From Clostridia bacterium (GTDB lineage: Bacteria; Bacillota; Clostridia; Christensenellales; UBA1242), in assembly GCA_900768545.1 (NCBI GenBank), contig CAAGDD010000004.1, positions 62,001-126,000 of the forward strand: DNA of 64,000 nt. Direction: 5' to 3'. Shown here piece after piece: positions 25,084 through 33,233 of this stretch (positions are counted from its first letter, which is position 1; each line of letters begins with the position of its first letter). A program made the translations under genes and the position numbers. The notes under the pieces were generated by a model. It did no database searches. It was not told the origin of the DNA and saw nothing but the letters and a program-made list of their open reading frames with translations.

Positions 25084-26052
25084 ATGACAATAAAATATCT
25101 TGTTTGTGGGCTGTTTTGCTTGTTGTTTTCGAGCGTTATTTCGCCTGTGATTTTGTGGTTTTGCAAGAAAATGAAGGCGTCGCAAAGCATTTTGCATTAT
25201 GTGGACAAGCACGCCAGCAAAGAAGGCACGCCGACAATGGGTGGCATTATTTTTGTGCTGACAGCGATTTTTTCGGCTTGTTTTTTGTTTGATGAAGCAC
25301 AATTTTTGGCTTGGTTTGCACTCGCGGTGACTTTTGCTTATGGCATGCTTGGCTTTTTAGACGATTTTATAAAAGTCCATTTTCACCACAACGAAGGACT
25401 CAAACCTTATCAAAAAATCGTTGGACAAGTCGGCATTGCGATTATCGTTGGGCTGTTTTTGTATTATTCGGGACGGACAAGCATTTCGTTTTTCGCGTTC
25501 ACTTTTGAAATTGGTTGGTGGGTCGTTCCGCTCACAGTTTTGGTGCTGGTCGCAACCGCAAATAGCGTAAATTTGACTGACGGGCTTGACGGGCTTGCTG
25601 GCGGCGTGTCGTTTGTTTACATTTTAATTTTTGGAATAATTTTGGTACTTTTAAACAATATCGAATTTCAAAATTTGGCGATCTTGTGTTTTGGACTTTG
25701 TGGCGGAATTTTGGGCTTTTTGCTTTTAAACTGCTTCCCTGCAAAAATCTTCATGGGCGACACCGGCTCGCTTGCGCTGGGCGGCTTTATTGGCGTCATC
25801 GCGGTTTTGTCGGGGTGCGAACTTCTTATTCCGATTATGGGGGTTATGTTTGTTTTGTCGGCGTTGTCGGATATCATTCAAGTTTTGCATTACAAACGCA
25901 CAAAAAAGCGAGTATTTTTGATGGCTCCACTTCATCATCATTTTGAAAAGAAAGGCATTCACGAAAACAAAATTGTCGTCGCATATATCGCTATCACCGC
26001 GGCGTTTTGCATTATGACATTGATTTTGATGATAAAATTTGGCATTCAATAA
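25084..26052 (+). CDS. mraY: Phospho-MurNAc-pentapeptide transferase
   Basis: 322 residues with about ten transmembrane helices. MraY moves phospho-MurNAc-pentapeptide onto undecaprenyl phosphate to make lipid I. Visible motifs: KEGTPTMGGI near residues 40-50, FLDDFIKVH, NSVNLTDGLDGLAGG with the catalytic aspartates, FMGDTGSLALGG, and the histidine-rich loop MAPLHHHFEKKG. The ribosome binding site is GACGAGGA upstream of ATG 25084. It lies between murE and murD as in the classical dcw cluster. Confidence 0.97.
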   Translation: MTIKYLVCGLFCLLFSSVISPVILWFCKKMKASQSILHYVDKHASKEGTPTMGGIIFVLTAIFSACFLFDEAQFLAWFALAVTFAYGMLGFLDDFIKVHFHHNEGLKPYQKIVGQVGIAIIVGLFLYYSGRTSISFFAFTFEIGWWVVPLTVLVLVATANSVNLTDGLDGLAGGVSFVYILIFGIILVLLNNIEFQNLAILCFGLCGGILGFLLLNCFPAKIFMGDTGSLALGGFIGVIAVLSGCELLIPIMGVMFVLSALSDIIQVLHYKRTKKRVFLMAPLHHHFEKKGIHENKIVVAYIAITAAFCIMTLILMIKFGIQ

Positions 26053-26100
26053 AGTTATAAAATCGGCGGGAACATTCATAAAATATTGAAAGGTGATTTT

Positions 26101-27402
26101 ATGAGACTGAAAAACAAAAAAGCTTTGGTTTATGGGCTTGGCGACAGTGGACGAGCTGTAATAAATTTTTTGAAAAAGAAAGACGCGAAAGTCAGTTTTT
26201 ATGACGACGATATAAAATATTTTGAATATGTTGGCTTTGAGCGAAACCCGTTTGACAAGCATTATGACTTTGTTGTTGTAAGCCCCGGGATCGTTTGCCA
26301 AGGAAACAAACTTTTGCAAGTTTTGAAGCAAAAAAATATTCCAATTATGTCTGAAATTGACTTTGCATATCACTTTGCAAAAGGAAAAATTGTCGCCGTC
26401 ACGGGCACAAACGGAAAGACCACAGTTTGTATGCTTGTAAACAAAATTTTAAAAGAAGCGGGCTACAAAACTTTTTTGTGCGGCAATATCGGCTTGCCTT
26501 TTTCGGCGGTCTGTGAAAAGACAACAAAAAAGAGTGTGACAGTTTGTGAAGTGTCAAATTTTCAACTCGAAACAAGCAATATTTTTCGCGCAAACGTGGC
26601 TTGCATTTTAAATTTGAAGCCTGATCATCTTGACCGTCATGGCACTTTTGAAGAGTATAAAAAGATCAAAGAAAAGCTTGCACAAAACTTAAAATGCAAA
26701 GATGTTTTAATTTTAAATTTTGATGACGAAAATACAAAAAAGATGATTTTGCATAAAAATTTTCAGTTTTTTTCAAAAAAAATGCTAAAAAAAGGTGTTT
26801 TTGTGAAAAACAATCAAATTTTTGTTAAGAAAAAATCCGTTTTGAGTTTAAACGAAATAAAACTTTTGGGCGAAAAAAATCTTGAAAATGTTTTGGCTGC
26901 GGTCGCGATTTGCTCACACTTCAAAGTTTCGCCTACTGATTTTTCGCGTGCGATTTTTTCGTTTAAGCCAGCATCGCATCGAATCCAACTTGTCGGCACA
27001 ATCGGCGGGGTGAATTTTGTTGATGACAGCAAGGCGACAAATGTTGCATCGACCATCGCGTGCGTTGAAGCGTTTTTAAAAGAAAACAAAATTTTGCTTA
27101 TGGGCGGGCAAGGGAAAGATATCGATTATGGAGAATTGTTTTCAAAAAATTTCGCAATAAAAAAGGTTGTTTGTTTTGGTGCTGACGGGAAAAACATTTT
27201 CAAAAGCGCAAAGTCGTTTGGCTATGATTCGATTTTGTTTGAAAAGTTTGCTGACGCAGTTTTATATTCCAAAAAATTGGCTCAAAGCGGTGACTATGTT
27301 TTGCTTTCGCCAGCGTGTTCAAGCTTTGACGAATTTTCTTCTTATGCCGAGCGTGGCGACAAATTTCGAAAGTTGATTTTGGAGAGTGACGATGAAGTTT
27401 GA
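26101..27402 (+). CDS. murD: UDP-N-acetylmuramoylalanine--D-glutamate ligase
   Basis: 433 residues from ATG 26101, which has AAAGGTGAT upstream; an in-frame TTG at 26086 lacks one. N-domain VYGLGDSGRAVINFL, ATP loop VTGTNGKTTVCM, NLKPDHLDRHG, FVDDSKATN and LLSPACSSFDEFSSYAERG are MurD signatures. It adds D-glutamate to UDP-MurNAc-L-Ala. Its last 11 bases overlap ftsW, indicating translational coupling. Confidence 0.96.
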   Translation: MRLKNKKALVYGLGDSGRAVINFLKKKDAKVSFYDDDIKYFEYVGFERNPFDKHYDFVVVSPGIVCQGNKLLQVLKQKNIPIMSEIDFAYHFAKGKIVAVTGTNGKTTVCMLVNKILKEAGYKTFLCGNIGLPFSAVCEKTTKKSVTVCEVSNFQLETSNIFRANVACILNLKPDHLDRHGTFEEYKKIKEKLAQNLKCKDVLILNFDDENTKKMILHKNFQFFSKKMLKKGVFVKNNQIFVKKKSVLSLNEIKLLGEKNLENVLAAVAICSHFKVSPTDFSRAIFSFKPASHRIQLVGTIGGVNFVDDSKATNVASTIACVEAFLKENKILLMGGQGKDIDYGELFSKNFAIKKVVCFGADGKNIFKSAKSFGYDSILFEKFADAVLYSKKLAQSGDYVLLSPACSSFDEFSSYAERGDKFRKLILESDDEV

Positions 27403-28510
27403 TTTGTCAAAGAAAAAACTTTTTTCAAAACAACAAATTTTTGTGATAATTTTGGTCTTGTTTTTGGTCGCATTTGGCTGCGTTATGGTTTATAGCGCGA
27501 GCAGTTATTCGGCAAATTATAAATACAAAAACGAATGTTTTTTTGTGTTTAAACAACTTTTCGGCATAGTCTTGGGACTGTTTGCAATGTTCTTTTTCGC
27601 ATTTTTTGATTATCACCTTTTGAAAAAGTTTCGATATTGGATTTTGGGCGTGTCGGTTGTCTTGCTCGTGCTTGTTTTTGTGCCGGGTTTTGGCGTGCAA
27701 AGTTATGGCGCAAATCGTTGGGTCAATCTGTTTGGCGTGTCGATTCAGCCGTCAGAAATCACAAAATTTGCGCTTGTGCTGTTTTTGGCGTGTTATCTGT
27801 CAGAAAATCATGACAAGGTCAAGACTTTCAAAGGACTGATTTTGCCGCTCGCAGTCGCTGGCATTTTATGTCTGCTGGTCATTATCGAGCCGAGTATGAG
27901 CGTGACAATGTGCTTGGCTTTTGTGACTTTTTTGATGTTGATTATGGGCGGAATGAGCAAAAAACACACTATTTTGTTTTCGTGCATGGCGGGCGCAATG
28001 GTGCCAGTGCTGATTGTCGCCGAGCCATATAGACTCAAACGACTTTTTGCATTTTTAAACCCTTGGGCGTCACCACAAGGCGAAGGATTTCAACTTATTC
28101 AGTCGCTTTATGGGCTGGGCAACGGCGGCTGGTTTGGCGTTGGGCTTTTCAATAGCAGACAAAAATATCTGTTTTTGCCTTTTGCAGAATCTGACTTCAT
28201 ATTTTCGATTATCGGAGAAGAACTTGGTCTCGTGGGTGCGATTGCTCTTTTGTGCATATATTCAACTTTGGTGTTTTGTTTGTTCAAAATCGCTCTCAAC
28301 GCAAAAGACCGCTTCGGCTGCCTTTTGTCTTGTGGAGTCGCACTTGTCATTGCCGTGCAAACAATTTTAAATGTCGCCGTTGTCACAGGTTCTATCCCGC
28401 CGACCGGCTTGCCACTTCCGTTTATCTCGTCTGGCGGAACTTCCGTCGCGGTCTTTATGGCAGCAATCGGCGTCGCCCTAAATGTCGCAAGACAGAGCAA
28501 AAAAATTTAA
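27392..28510 (+). CDS. ftsW: FtsW/SpoVE-type SEDS peptidoglycan polymerase
   Basis: 372 residues with about ten transmembrane helices. SEDS landmarks: GANRWVNLFGVSIQPSEITK, the second long loop containing NPWASPQGEGFQLIQS, SDFIFSIIGEELG, and TGLPLPFISSGGTS near the C-terminus. These proteins polymerise glycan at the septum with a class B PBP. FtsW cannot be separated here from the sporulation paralogue SpoVE; position next to murD fits either. The start at 27392 is 7 bases after GGAG. No murG follows in this cluster. Confidence 0.93.
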   Translation: MKFDLSKKKLFSKQQIFVIILVLFLVAFGCVMVYSASSYSANYKYKNECFFVFKQLFGIVLGLFAMFFFAFFDYHLLKKFRYWILGVSVVLLVLVFVPGFGVQSYGANRWVNLFGVSIQPSEITKFALVLFLACYLSENHDKVKTFKGLILPLAVAGILCLLVIIEPSMSVTMCLAFVTFLMLIMGGMSKKHTILFSCMAGAMVPVLIVAEPYRLKRLFAFLNPWASPQGEGFQLIQSLYGLGNGGWFGVGLFNSRQKYLFLPFAESDFIFSIIGEELGLVGAIALLCIYSTLVFCLFKIALNAKDRFGCLLSCGVALVIAVQTILNVAVVTGSIPPTGLPLPFISSGGTSVAVFMAAIGVALNVARQSKKI

Positions 28511-28593
28511 AAATCTCGTCTGTCAAGATCAAAAAAATAGGCATAAATAGAAAGAAGTCTAAAGTTTTGTGAAAAATATAATGAAAAACTGAG

Positions 28594-28622
28594 TTGACAT
28601 TTCAATTTCAATGTTTTATCAT
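28594..28622 (+). promoter_or_regulatory. Sigma-A promoter of the M20 peptidase leader
   Basis: TTGACA (28594-28599), 17 bases, TATCAT (28617-28622). The start is predicted near 28629, leaving about 228 bases of leader before the peptidase gene. Confidence 0.75.
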
Positions 28623-28645
28623 AAAAACATAAAAGGAGAAAAAGA

Positions 28646-28681
28646 ATGTTTAATATGAATATGTTTTGGCATCATAATTAG
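28646..28681 (+). CDS. 11-aa leader peptide of an attenuator
   Basis: MFNMNMFWHHN, ending in TAG, with a strong ribosome binding site AAAGGAG (28632-28638). The stop is one base before a terminator hairpin. Codons for Trp and two His sit at the end, where stalling would matter. The ORF contains AATATGTTTTG (28658-28668), complementary to a downstream segment (28730-28740), so ribosome position would control RNA folding. Confidence 0.65.
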   Translation: MFNMNMFWHHN

Positions 28682-28682
28682 T

Positions 28683-28721
28683 CATTCTCAAAACTGAAAT
28701 ATGTTTTGTGAATGGTTTTTT
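28683..28721 (+). terminator. First attenuator terminator of the M20 leader
   Basis: CATTCTCAAAAC (28683-28694) pairs with GTTTTGTGAATG (28703-28714), one mismatch, followed by six T (28716-28721). The competing antiterminator pairs AAATATGTTTTG (28697-28708) perfectly with CAAAACATATTT (28730-28741) and would destroy this stem. Confidence 0.7.
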
Positions 28722-28791
28722 ATGCGTCGCAAAACATATTTAAGATGGATTAGGGTCTTTTAATAAGGCGAAATAAAATCTTTTAAAATAT

Positions 28792-28838
28792 AAACCTGTT
28801 GATATGTTTTGTAAAATCAAACGCTCAACAGGTTTTTT
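28792..28838 (+). terminator. Second terminator of the M20 leader
   Basis: AAACCTGTTGA (28792-28802) pairs perfectly with TCAACAGGTTT (28825-28835), with T at 28833-28838. Its loop holds another ATATGTTTTG (28802-28811), which could also pair with 28730-28739. Only 18 bases separate it from the peptidase start, so expression must read through it. Confidence 0.75.
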
Positions 28839-28856
28839 AATTTAAAGGAGATTTAT

Positions 28857-29936
28857 ATGAAAAATTTAGAGAAATTGGTCGGATTAAAATCTGACGAAAA
28901 CTGCAATGAAATTTTAAAATTTTTGAAAAACGAATTGACCAAAAAGGTTAAAGAAATTGAAATTTTGGGCGATGACACCAAGATTTTGATCGCGGGCTTA
29001 AACTGCAATTTAAACGACATTGAGCCGATTGTTTTGTCGGGGCACATTGACACAGTTGGCGCAAATATGCAACTTTACAAAACAAATCCGTTTGAACTAA
29101 CAAAAATTGGTGACAAGGCTTTTGGGCTTGGAAGCATTGATATGAAAAGTTTTACAGCAGTCGTATTGGACAGAATTGAAGAAATCAAAAACTTGGGCGT
29201 GCCAGTAATTTTGGCACTTACGACCGACGAAGAAACAAAGTTGAAGTCGATCGAACTTATGATCAAAACCTTCAAAGACAAAAATATCAAGCCAAAGTTT
29301 ACAATTTTGGGCGAACCTACAAAAAGTGAATTTAATTTGTGCTCAAACGCTTGTTATGAATATAGTGCCGAGTTTTTTGGAAAGGCGTGCCACAGCAGCA
29401 AAATCAACGAAGGAATAAACGCAATTTGCGCGTGCGCAAAACTTGTAAGTTTTATTGAAGAAAGACAAAAATGTTATGAATTGACATCAAATTGCGGTGT
29501 GATCAAGGGCGGCGAAGTTGTCAACAAAGTCCCAGATTATGCCAAACTTAAATTTGATATTCGTTCGATCGAAGCGAAAGATATTGAAAATTTTGTCAAA
29601 GATATAAACGACTATATGTCAACCTTGCAAAAACAATATGACGGGCTTTCGGCAAACCTTAAACAAATTTTAGCGATCCCTGCTTTCAATATGTTTAAAA
29701 ATGACAAAATTCAAAATATGGCAAAGGATCTAGACATAAAAACTGCCGCGTTTTCGGGTGGTTGTGAAGCTGGATATTACACTGCCTATGTTGGCGATTC
29801 AATCATTTTTGGTGTTGGCGATTTGTCACTTGCTCACAAGCCAAACGAATATGTTGTGATTGACGAATATTACAAATATTCTGCCAAACTTTTGTCAGTG
29901 CTTCAATATGTTGAAAAGGCATATTTTGCAAAATAA
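28857..29936 (+). CDS. M20 family metallopeptidase (ArgE/DapE-like)
   Basis: 359 residues. Metal and catalytic motifs are intact: SGHIDTVG (His and catalytic Asp), GLGSIDMKS, TTDEET with the general-base Glu, ILGEPT, and AHKPNEYV near the C-terminus. A dimerisation domain lies at about 170-275. The family deacylates or cleaves small N-acyl amino acids and dipeptides, including acetylornithine and succinyl-diaminopimelate; the substrate is not resolved. Its long leader with a peptide ORF and two terminators suggests amino-acid or translation-dependent control. It is placed inside the wall and division cluster. AAAGGAG precedes the start. Confidence 0.88.
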   Translation: MKNLEKLVGLKSDENCNEILKFLKNELTKKVKEIEILGDDTKILIAGLNCNLNDIEPIVLSGHIDTVGANMQLYKTNPFELTKIGDKAFGLGSIDMKSFTAVVLDRIEEIKNLGVPVILALTTDEETKLKSIELMIKTFKDKNIKPKFTILGEPTKSEFNLCSNACYEYSAEFFGKACHSSKINEGINAICACAKLVSFIEERQKCYELTSNCGVIKGGEVVNKVPDYAKLKFDIRSIEAKDIENFVKDINDYMSTLQKQYDGLSANLKQILAIPAFNMFKNDKIQNMAKDLDIKTAAFSGGCEAGYYTAYVGDSIIFGVGDLSLAHKPNEYVVIDEYYKYSAKLLSVLQYVEKAYFAK

Positions 29937-30034
29937 TCAAAATTTCAATTTGCAAAAACGCCGAAATTTCGGTCTTGACTTCTGGTCAAAACTTGATAAA
30001 ATATCTTCATTAAATTGTTGAAAAAGGGGATATT

Positions 30035-30408
30035 ATGAAAAAGATTTACAAAATATGTTCAAGAAAATTTTTCGACATATTTTAAAAATTTCACAACAGA
30101 AGATGTTGAAAATTAAATTGAAAAATGGCAGGTGTGGCTTGGCTTTTGCATAGTTTATGATAGTCAAAAAGTCGGGCTAATTTCACTCGGTGAAAAACAA
30201 GACAAAACATTGAATTTTTGCATTATGATTTTGCCAAATTTTCGCAAAAAAGGTATTGCAACATCTGCTTTTGATTTGGCGAAAAATGTTTCAAAAAGCA
30301 AAGGATATTTAATCATAACATCATCTTGCGCGAAAAGAAAATCTCGCAAGCGAAAACTTGCACAAAAAGCTTGGATTTGACCTTAAAAAGAAGAAGAAAA
30401 AAGCCTAA
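30035..30408 (+). pseudogene. Decayed GNAT acetyltransferase
   Basis: Fragments of one acetyltransferase lie in different frames. It starts MKKIYKI after AAAAGGGG, breaks by frameshift near 30075, and contains an in-frame TAA near 30115. It continues with VGLISLGEKQDKTLNFCIM and the acetyl-CoA motif PNFRKKGIATSAFDLA. It shifts frame again near 30330 into NLASENLHKKLGFDLKKK, the usual GNAT C-terminus, and stops at 30406-30408. At least two frameshifts and one stop make it non-functional. An upstream promoter-like TTGACT (29975) and TAAAAT (29997) remain. Confidence 0.75.
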
Positions 30409-30497
30409 ACGGCACAGATATGCTTCGCTCGCTGGAAAACGAAAATATAAATTCCTCCTTTTGTTTCAAAAATTTTTCAAATTTCATAAATAAAGTT

Positions 30498-31757
30498 ATG
30501 GAAGAAAAATTTTTGATCAATGGTGGAACAAAACTTGTTGGAGAAATCAAGGCTGACGGGGCGAAAAACGCTTTTTTGCCGATTTTGGCGGGCTGCGTTT
30601 TGGCGGAAGATGAGTTTTGTTTAAACAATTATGTAAATTTGTCAGACCTTTTGTGTATGCGTGAAATTTTGGCTGTTTTAAACTGCAAAACTTCAAGCGA
30701 TGACGGAAGTGTTTTTGTTGACACAAGAAATATTAAAAATGCGAAAATCAGTTTCGAACTTACTCAAAAAGTGCGTGCATCTATTTTTTTATTGGGGCCA
30801 CTTCTTTCAAAATTTCGAAGTGCTGTTATGGCTTTCCCGGGCGGGTGCAATATCGGCTCTCGACCTATCGATATTCACATAAACGGCTTGAAAAGTTTTG
30901 GCGCACGGATTGTTGAGCGTCACGGCTACATTTATTGTTATGGCGAAAATATGCACAGTGCTCAAATTCGACTGTCGTTTCCAAGCGTCGGCGCGACCGA
31001 GAGTTTGATGATGTGTGCAACATTGTTAGATGGTGAAAGTGTGCTGAAAAATTGCGCAAAAGAACCCGAGATTATTGACCTTCAAAACTTTTTAAACAAA
31101 ATGGGAGCAAAGGTTTCGGGCGCGGGCACTGACACGATAAAAATCGTTGGAGTTAAACACTTGCACGGGTGCGAATATGATGTTATGGGCGATCGAATCG
31201 TTGCGGGAACTTATCTCTTGGCGGCGGCAACTTGCGGCGGTGATGTGACCGTTTTTGGCACAAAATCTTTGCACAACGAAAGTTTGATTTCGTTTCTTAA
31301 ACAAACTGCTTGCCAAATTGATACGTTTGATGATAAAATAAGATTGAAAGCAGACAAAAGGCTTTCTTCGATTTTGAATATCCAAACAATGCCTTATCCA
31401 AATTTTCCGACCGACCTTCAATCTCAAATGATGGTGCTTCAAACGGTCAGTGATGGGGTGAGCGTGATTGGCGAAAACGTGTTTGAAAATCGTTTTGCTG
31501 TGGCGTGCGAACTCAACAAAATGGGTGCTGATATCGCCATAAATGGCAAGACGGCACTTGTGCGTGGCGTTGAAAAATTGTATGGCGCAGATGTGTTTTC
31601 GACAGACCTTCGAGCCGGCGCAGCGTTGGTGATTGCGGGAATGAAAGCCGAAGGCTACACCACCGTGCACAACGGACAAATCATCGACCGCGGATATGAA
31701 AAAATTGAAGATAAATACAAATTGCTCGGGGCGGATATAACGAGAATTGTTGAATAA
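30498..31757 (+). CDS. murA: UDP-N-acetylglucosamine 1-carboxyvinyltransferase
   Basis: 419 residues, the normal MurA length, from ATG 30498; an open frame reaching 30420 adds a non-homologous leader. Landmarks: GGTKLVGEIKADGAKNAFLP with the catalytic Lys, and PGGCNIGSRPIDIH with Cys117, the phosphoenolpyruvate and fosfomycin-binding cysteine. The C-terminal RAGAALVIAGMKAEGYTTV and IDRGYEKIEDKYKLLGADI are also present. It performs the first committed step of peptidoglycan synthesis. No ribosome binding site precedes the start; TTGTTT (30461) and CATAAA (30485) suggest a short-leader or leaderless transcript. divIB follows after 26 bases. Confidence 0.95.
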   Translation: MEEKFLINGGTKLVGEIKADGAKNAFLPILAGCVLAEDEFCLNNYVNLSDLLCMREILAVLNCKTSSDDGSVFVDTRNIKNAKISFELTQKVRASIFLLGPLLSKFRSAVMAFPGGCNIGSRPIDIHINGLKSFGARIVERHGYIYCYGENMHSAQIRLSFPSVGATESLMMCATLLDGESVLKNCAKEPEIIDLQNFLNKMGAKVSGAGTDTIKIVGVKHLHGCEYDVMGDRIVAGTYLLAAATCGGDVTVFGTKSLHNESLISFLKQTACQIDTFDDKIRLKADKRLSSILNIQTMPYPNFPTDLQSQMMVLQTVSDGVSVIGENVFENRFAVACELNKMGADIAINGKTALVRGVEKLYGADVFSTDLRAGAALVIAGMKAEGYTTVHNGQIIDRGYEKIEDKYKLLGADITRIVE

Positions 31758-31783
31758 TTTTGTTTGTCACAAAAGGAAGAAAA

Positions 31784-32746
31784 ATGAGCAAAAAATGGAT
31801 AATTTCATTATCAATAATTTTTTCAATTTTGGCAGTTGTGCTTATTCTTTTTTGGACACTTTTTGGTCTTTCATCAGTGACGGTCGAATTTGATTCAACA
31901 CTTCAAAATTTGACTGTTTCAGAGCAAGAAATTTTGGACGCTGGCGAGTTTAAATATCATTCTTGTGTGCTTTTTGACGGGAAGAAAAAATATATTCAAA
32001 AAATCGAAGACAAGGCTTTTGAAAATCCAAATTTTGCATATTTAAGAGTTGTAAATGTCGAAACAAGATTTCCAAACAAATATATCGTGCATGTGACTGA
32101 AAGAGAACAACTTTTTGCTATCGAAAACAACGGACAAGTTTTGATTTGTGACCGCGATTTGAGAGTCTTGAAAATTGAAGATAGTTTTGTGTCAGTTCAA
32201 TCAAATCCTATTTTGGTGCAAGGTGCAAAAATCTTGACTCAAGATGTCAAAGTGGGCGACTTTTTGGAAATTGAACAACAAAGTTTGAAAAAAGTTTATA
32301 GCGCATTTTTGAAAAGTAATCGTGACTTTTCGCAAATTGTTGGAAAGTTTAAGTCGTTCAAACTGGGAACTTGCGTGGCTGAAATCACGGGCAAAGAGTA
32401 TGTTTCGCTCACCATGACGACTTTTGGTGACAAAACTTTTGTGATAAACAACATTGATTTTGCGTTAAATCAAAAGATTTCTCTTGCTTTGTCAGTCGAA
32501 GCAAGTGTTTATGCTCAAACTTTTGACGAAGACGGAAATGTCATAAACAAAAGTGGAGATAACATCTTTGTGATTGCAAATGAGCGTGGCGAATATGTGC
32601 CTTTTGAAGAAGGAATGGACGAGTCGAAAAAAGAAAAACTCGGGCTTGAAAATATGAAGACAATTTTAGTGGACAATTTGGTGATAACTGATCACACTCC
32701 ACGAACTGAAAAAGATATTTATTATTGCTTTTTGAAAACGACTTGA
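31784..32746 (+). CDS. divIB: Cell division protein FtsQ/DivIB
   Basis: 320 residues: short cytoplasmic N-terminus, one transmembrane helix (about 5-30), then a POTRA domain that starts LSSVTVEFDSTLQNLTVSEQEI and continues VVNVETRFPNKYIVHVTERE, and a beta domain. DivIB bridges FtsL/DivIC and the septal synthase at the division site. The identification rests on topology, POTRA pattern and position after murA. The C-terminal part is long and acidic compared with minimal FtsQ. AAAAGGAAG precedes ATG 31784. A palindromic element starts 2 bases after the stop. Confidence 0.82.
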   Translation: MSKKWIISLSIIFSILAVVLILFWTLFGLSSVTVEFDSTLQNLTVSEQEILDAGEFKYHSCVLFDGKKKYIQKIEDKAFENPNFAYLRVVNVETRFPNKYIVHVTEREQLFAIENNGQVLICDRDLRVLKIEDSFVSVQSNPILVQGAKILTQDVKVGDFLEIEQQSLKKVYSAFLKSNRDFSQIVGKFKSFKLGTCVAEITGKEYVSLTMTTFGDKTFVINNIDFALNQKISLALSVEASVYAQTFDEDGNVINKSGDNIFVIANERGEYVPFEEGMDESKKEKLGLENMKTILVDNLVITDHTPRTEKDIYYCFLKTT

Positions 32747-32748
32747 CG

Positions 32749-32874
32749 GGGCAGACGAAGAGCCCCGAAGGGGCGGAAAAGCGCATGAGAAAATGAAACC
32801 TGTGCGGCTTCATTTTTTTTGCGCTTTTCACAACGCGCCGTGGCTGGCCGCCACGGTCGCGGCTTCGTTCGCCC
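32749..32874. repeat. Three-armed palindromic element E
   Basis: The outer stem GGGCAGACGAAG (32749-32760) pairs with CTTCGTTCGCCC (32863-32874), two mismatches. Arm 1 is GCCCC-GAA-GGGGC (32762-32774). Arm 2 is GAAAAGCGC (32776-32784) with 32821-32829, enclosing a hairpin with AATGAA/TTCATT and eight T (32813-32820). Arm 3 is CCGTGGC (32838-32844) with 32850-32856. It begins 2 bases after divIB. Confidence 0.85.
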
Positions 32875-32887
32875 ACATCACATCGCA

Positions 32888-33011
32888 GGGGCGAAAGTTT
32901 GCGTTGAAACGCCTTTCAACGCAAGTTTTGCCGCGCGATCTTAACCCTTCGCACCTTTCTGCCACATTTTCTCGTGCGCCAAAACAGGCGACGCACCCCG
33001 CGCGCTGCCCC
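32888..33011. repeat. Degenerate palindromic element E2, homologous to element F
   Basis: It starts GGGGCGAAAGTTTGCGTTGAA and shares its left half with element F (36673). Arm 1 TTGCGTTGAAA (32899-32909) pairs perfectly with 32914-32924. Arm 2 GTTTTGCCGCGCGA (32925-32938) pairs with 32972-32985 (one mismatch, one G-T). The right end is worn: only GGGGC/GCCCC (32888-32892 with 33007-33011) remains of the outer stem. Confidence 0.65.
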
Positions 33012-33115
33012 AAATTTTCACCCCAAAAAATCATCAAATCACGCACAATTTGTCAAAATTGCAAAAAAAATAACAAAATTTTGTCAAAAAAAGGCTGAAA
33101 AATGTCGAAAAATAT

Positions 33116-33144
33116 TTGCTAAAAAAAATATATTAAATTATAAT
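33116..33144 (+). promoter_or_regulatory. Sigma-A promoter of the surface-protein gene
   Basis: TTGCTA (33116-33121), 17 bases, perfect TATAAT (33139-33144), giving a leader of about 83 bases. Confidence 0.7.
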
Positions 33145-33157
33145 AAATAATATAGTT

Positions 33158-33189
33158 GTTGCTTTCACGGGTGGCGTGAATTTAGCAAC
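33158..33189 (+). promoter_or_regulatory. Structured 5' leader hairpin, unidentified
   Basis: GTTGCT (33158-33163) pairs with AGCAAC (33184-33189), and stacked on it TTCACG (33164-33169) pairs with CGTGAA (33175-33180), leaving loop GGTGG and a TTT bulge. No T run follows, so it is not a terminator. The remaining leader to the GGGAGG ribosome binding site has a weak CACA/TGTG pair. It could be a protein or ligand binding site; I could not match it to a known riboswitch class. Confidence 0.45.
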
Positions 33190-33233
33190 TTCAGCTATCA
33201 AGCACAGCGATAAAATGTGTCACAGGGAGGCAA

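Noticed and set aside
32793..33098. Open frames inside elements E and E2
   Set aside because: GC-rich palindromic sequence produces chance open frames; composition is not coding and no start signal exists. The same applies to frames over elements B, F, J and K.
33151..33233. Cyclic-di-GMP riboswitch before the surface protein
   Set aside because: The leader is short and lacks the conserved cores of class I and class II; only a simple hairpin is present.
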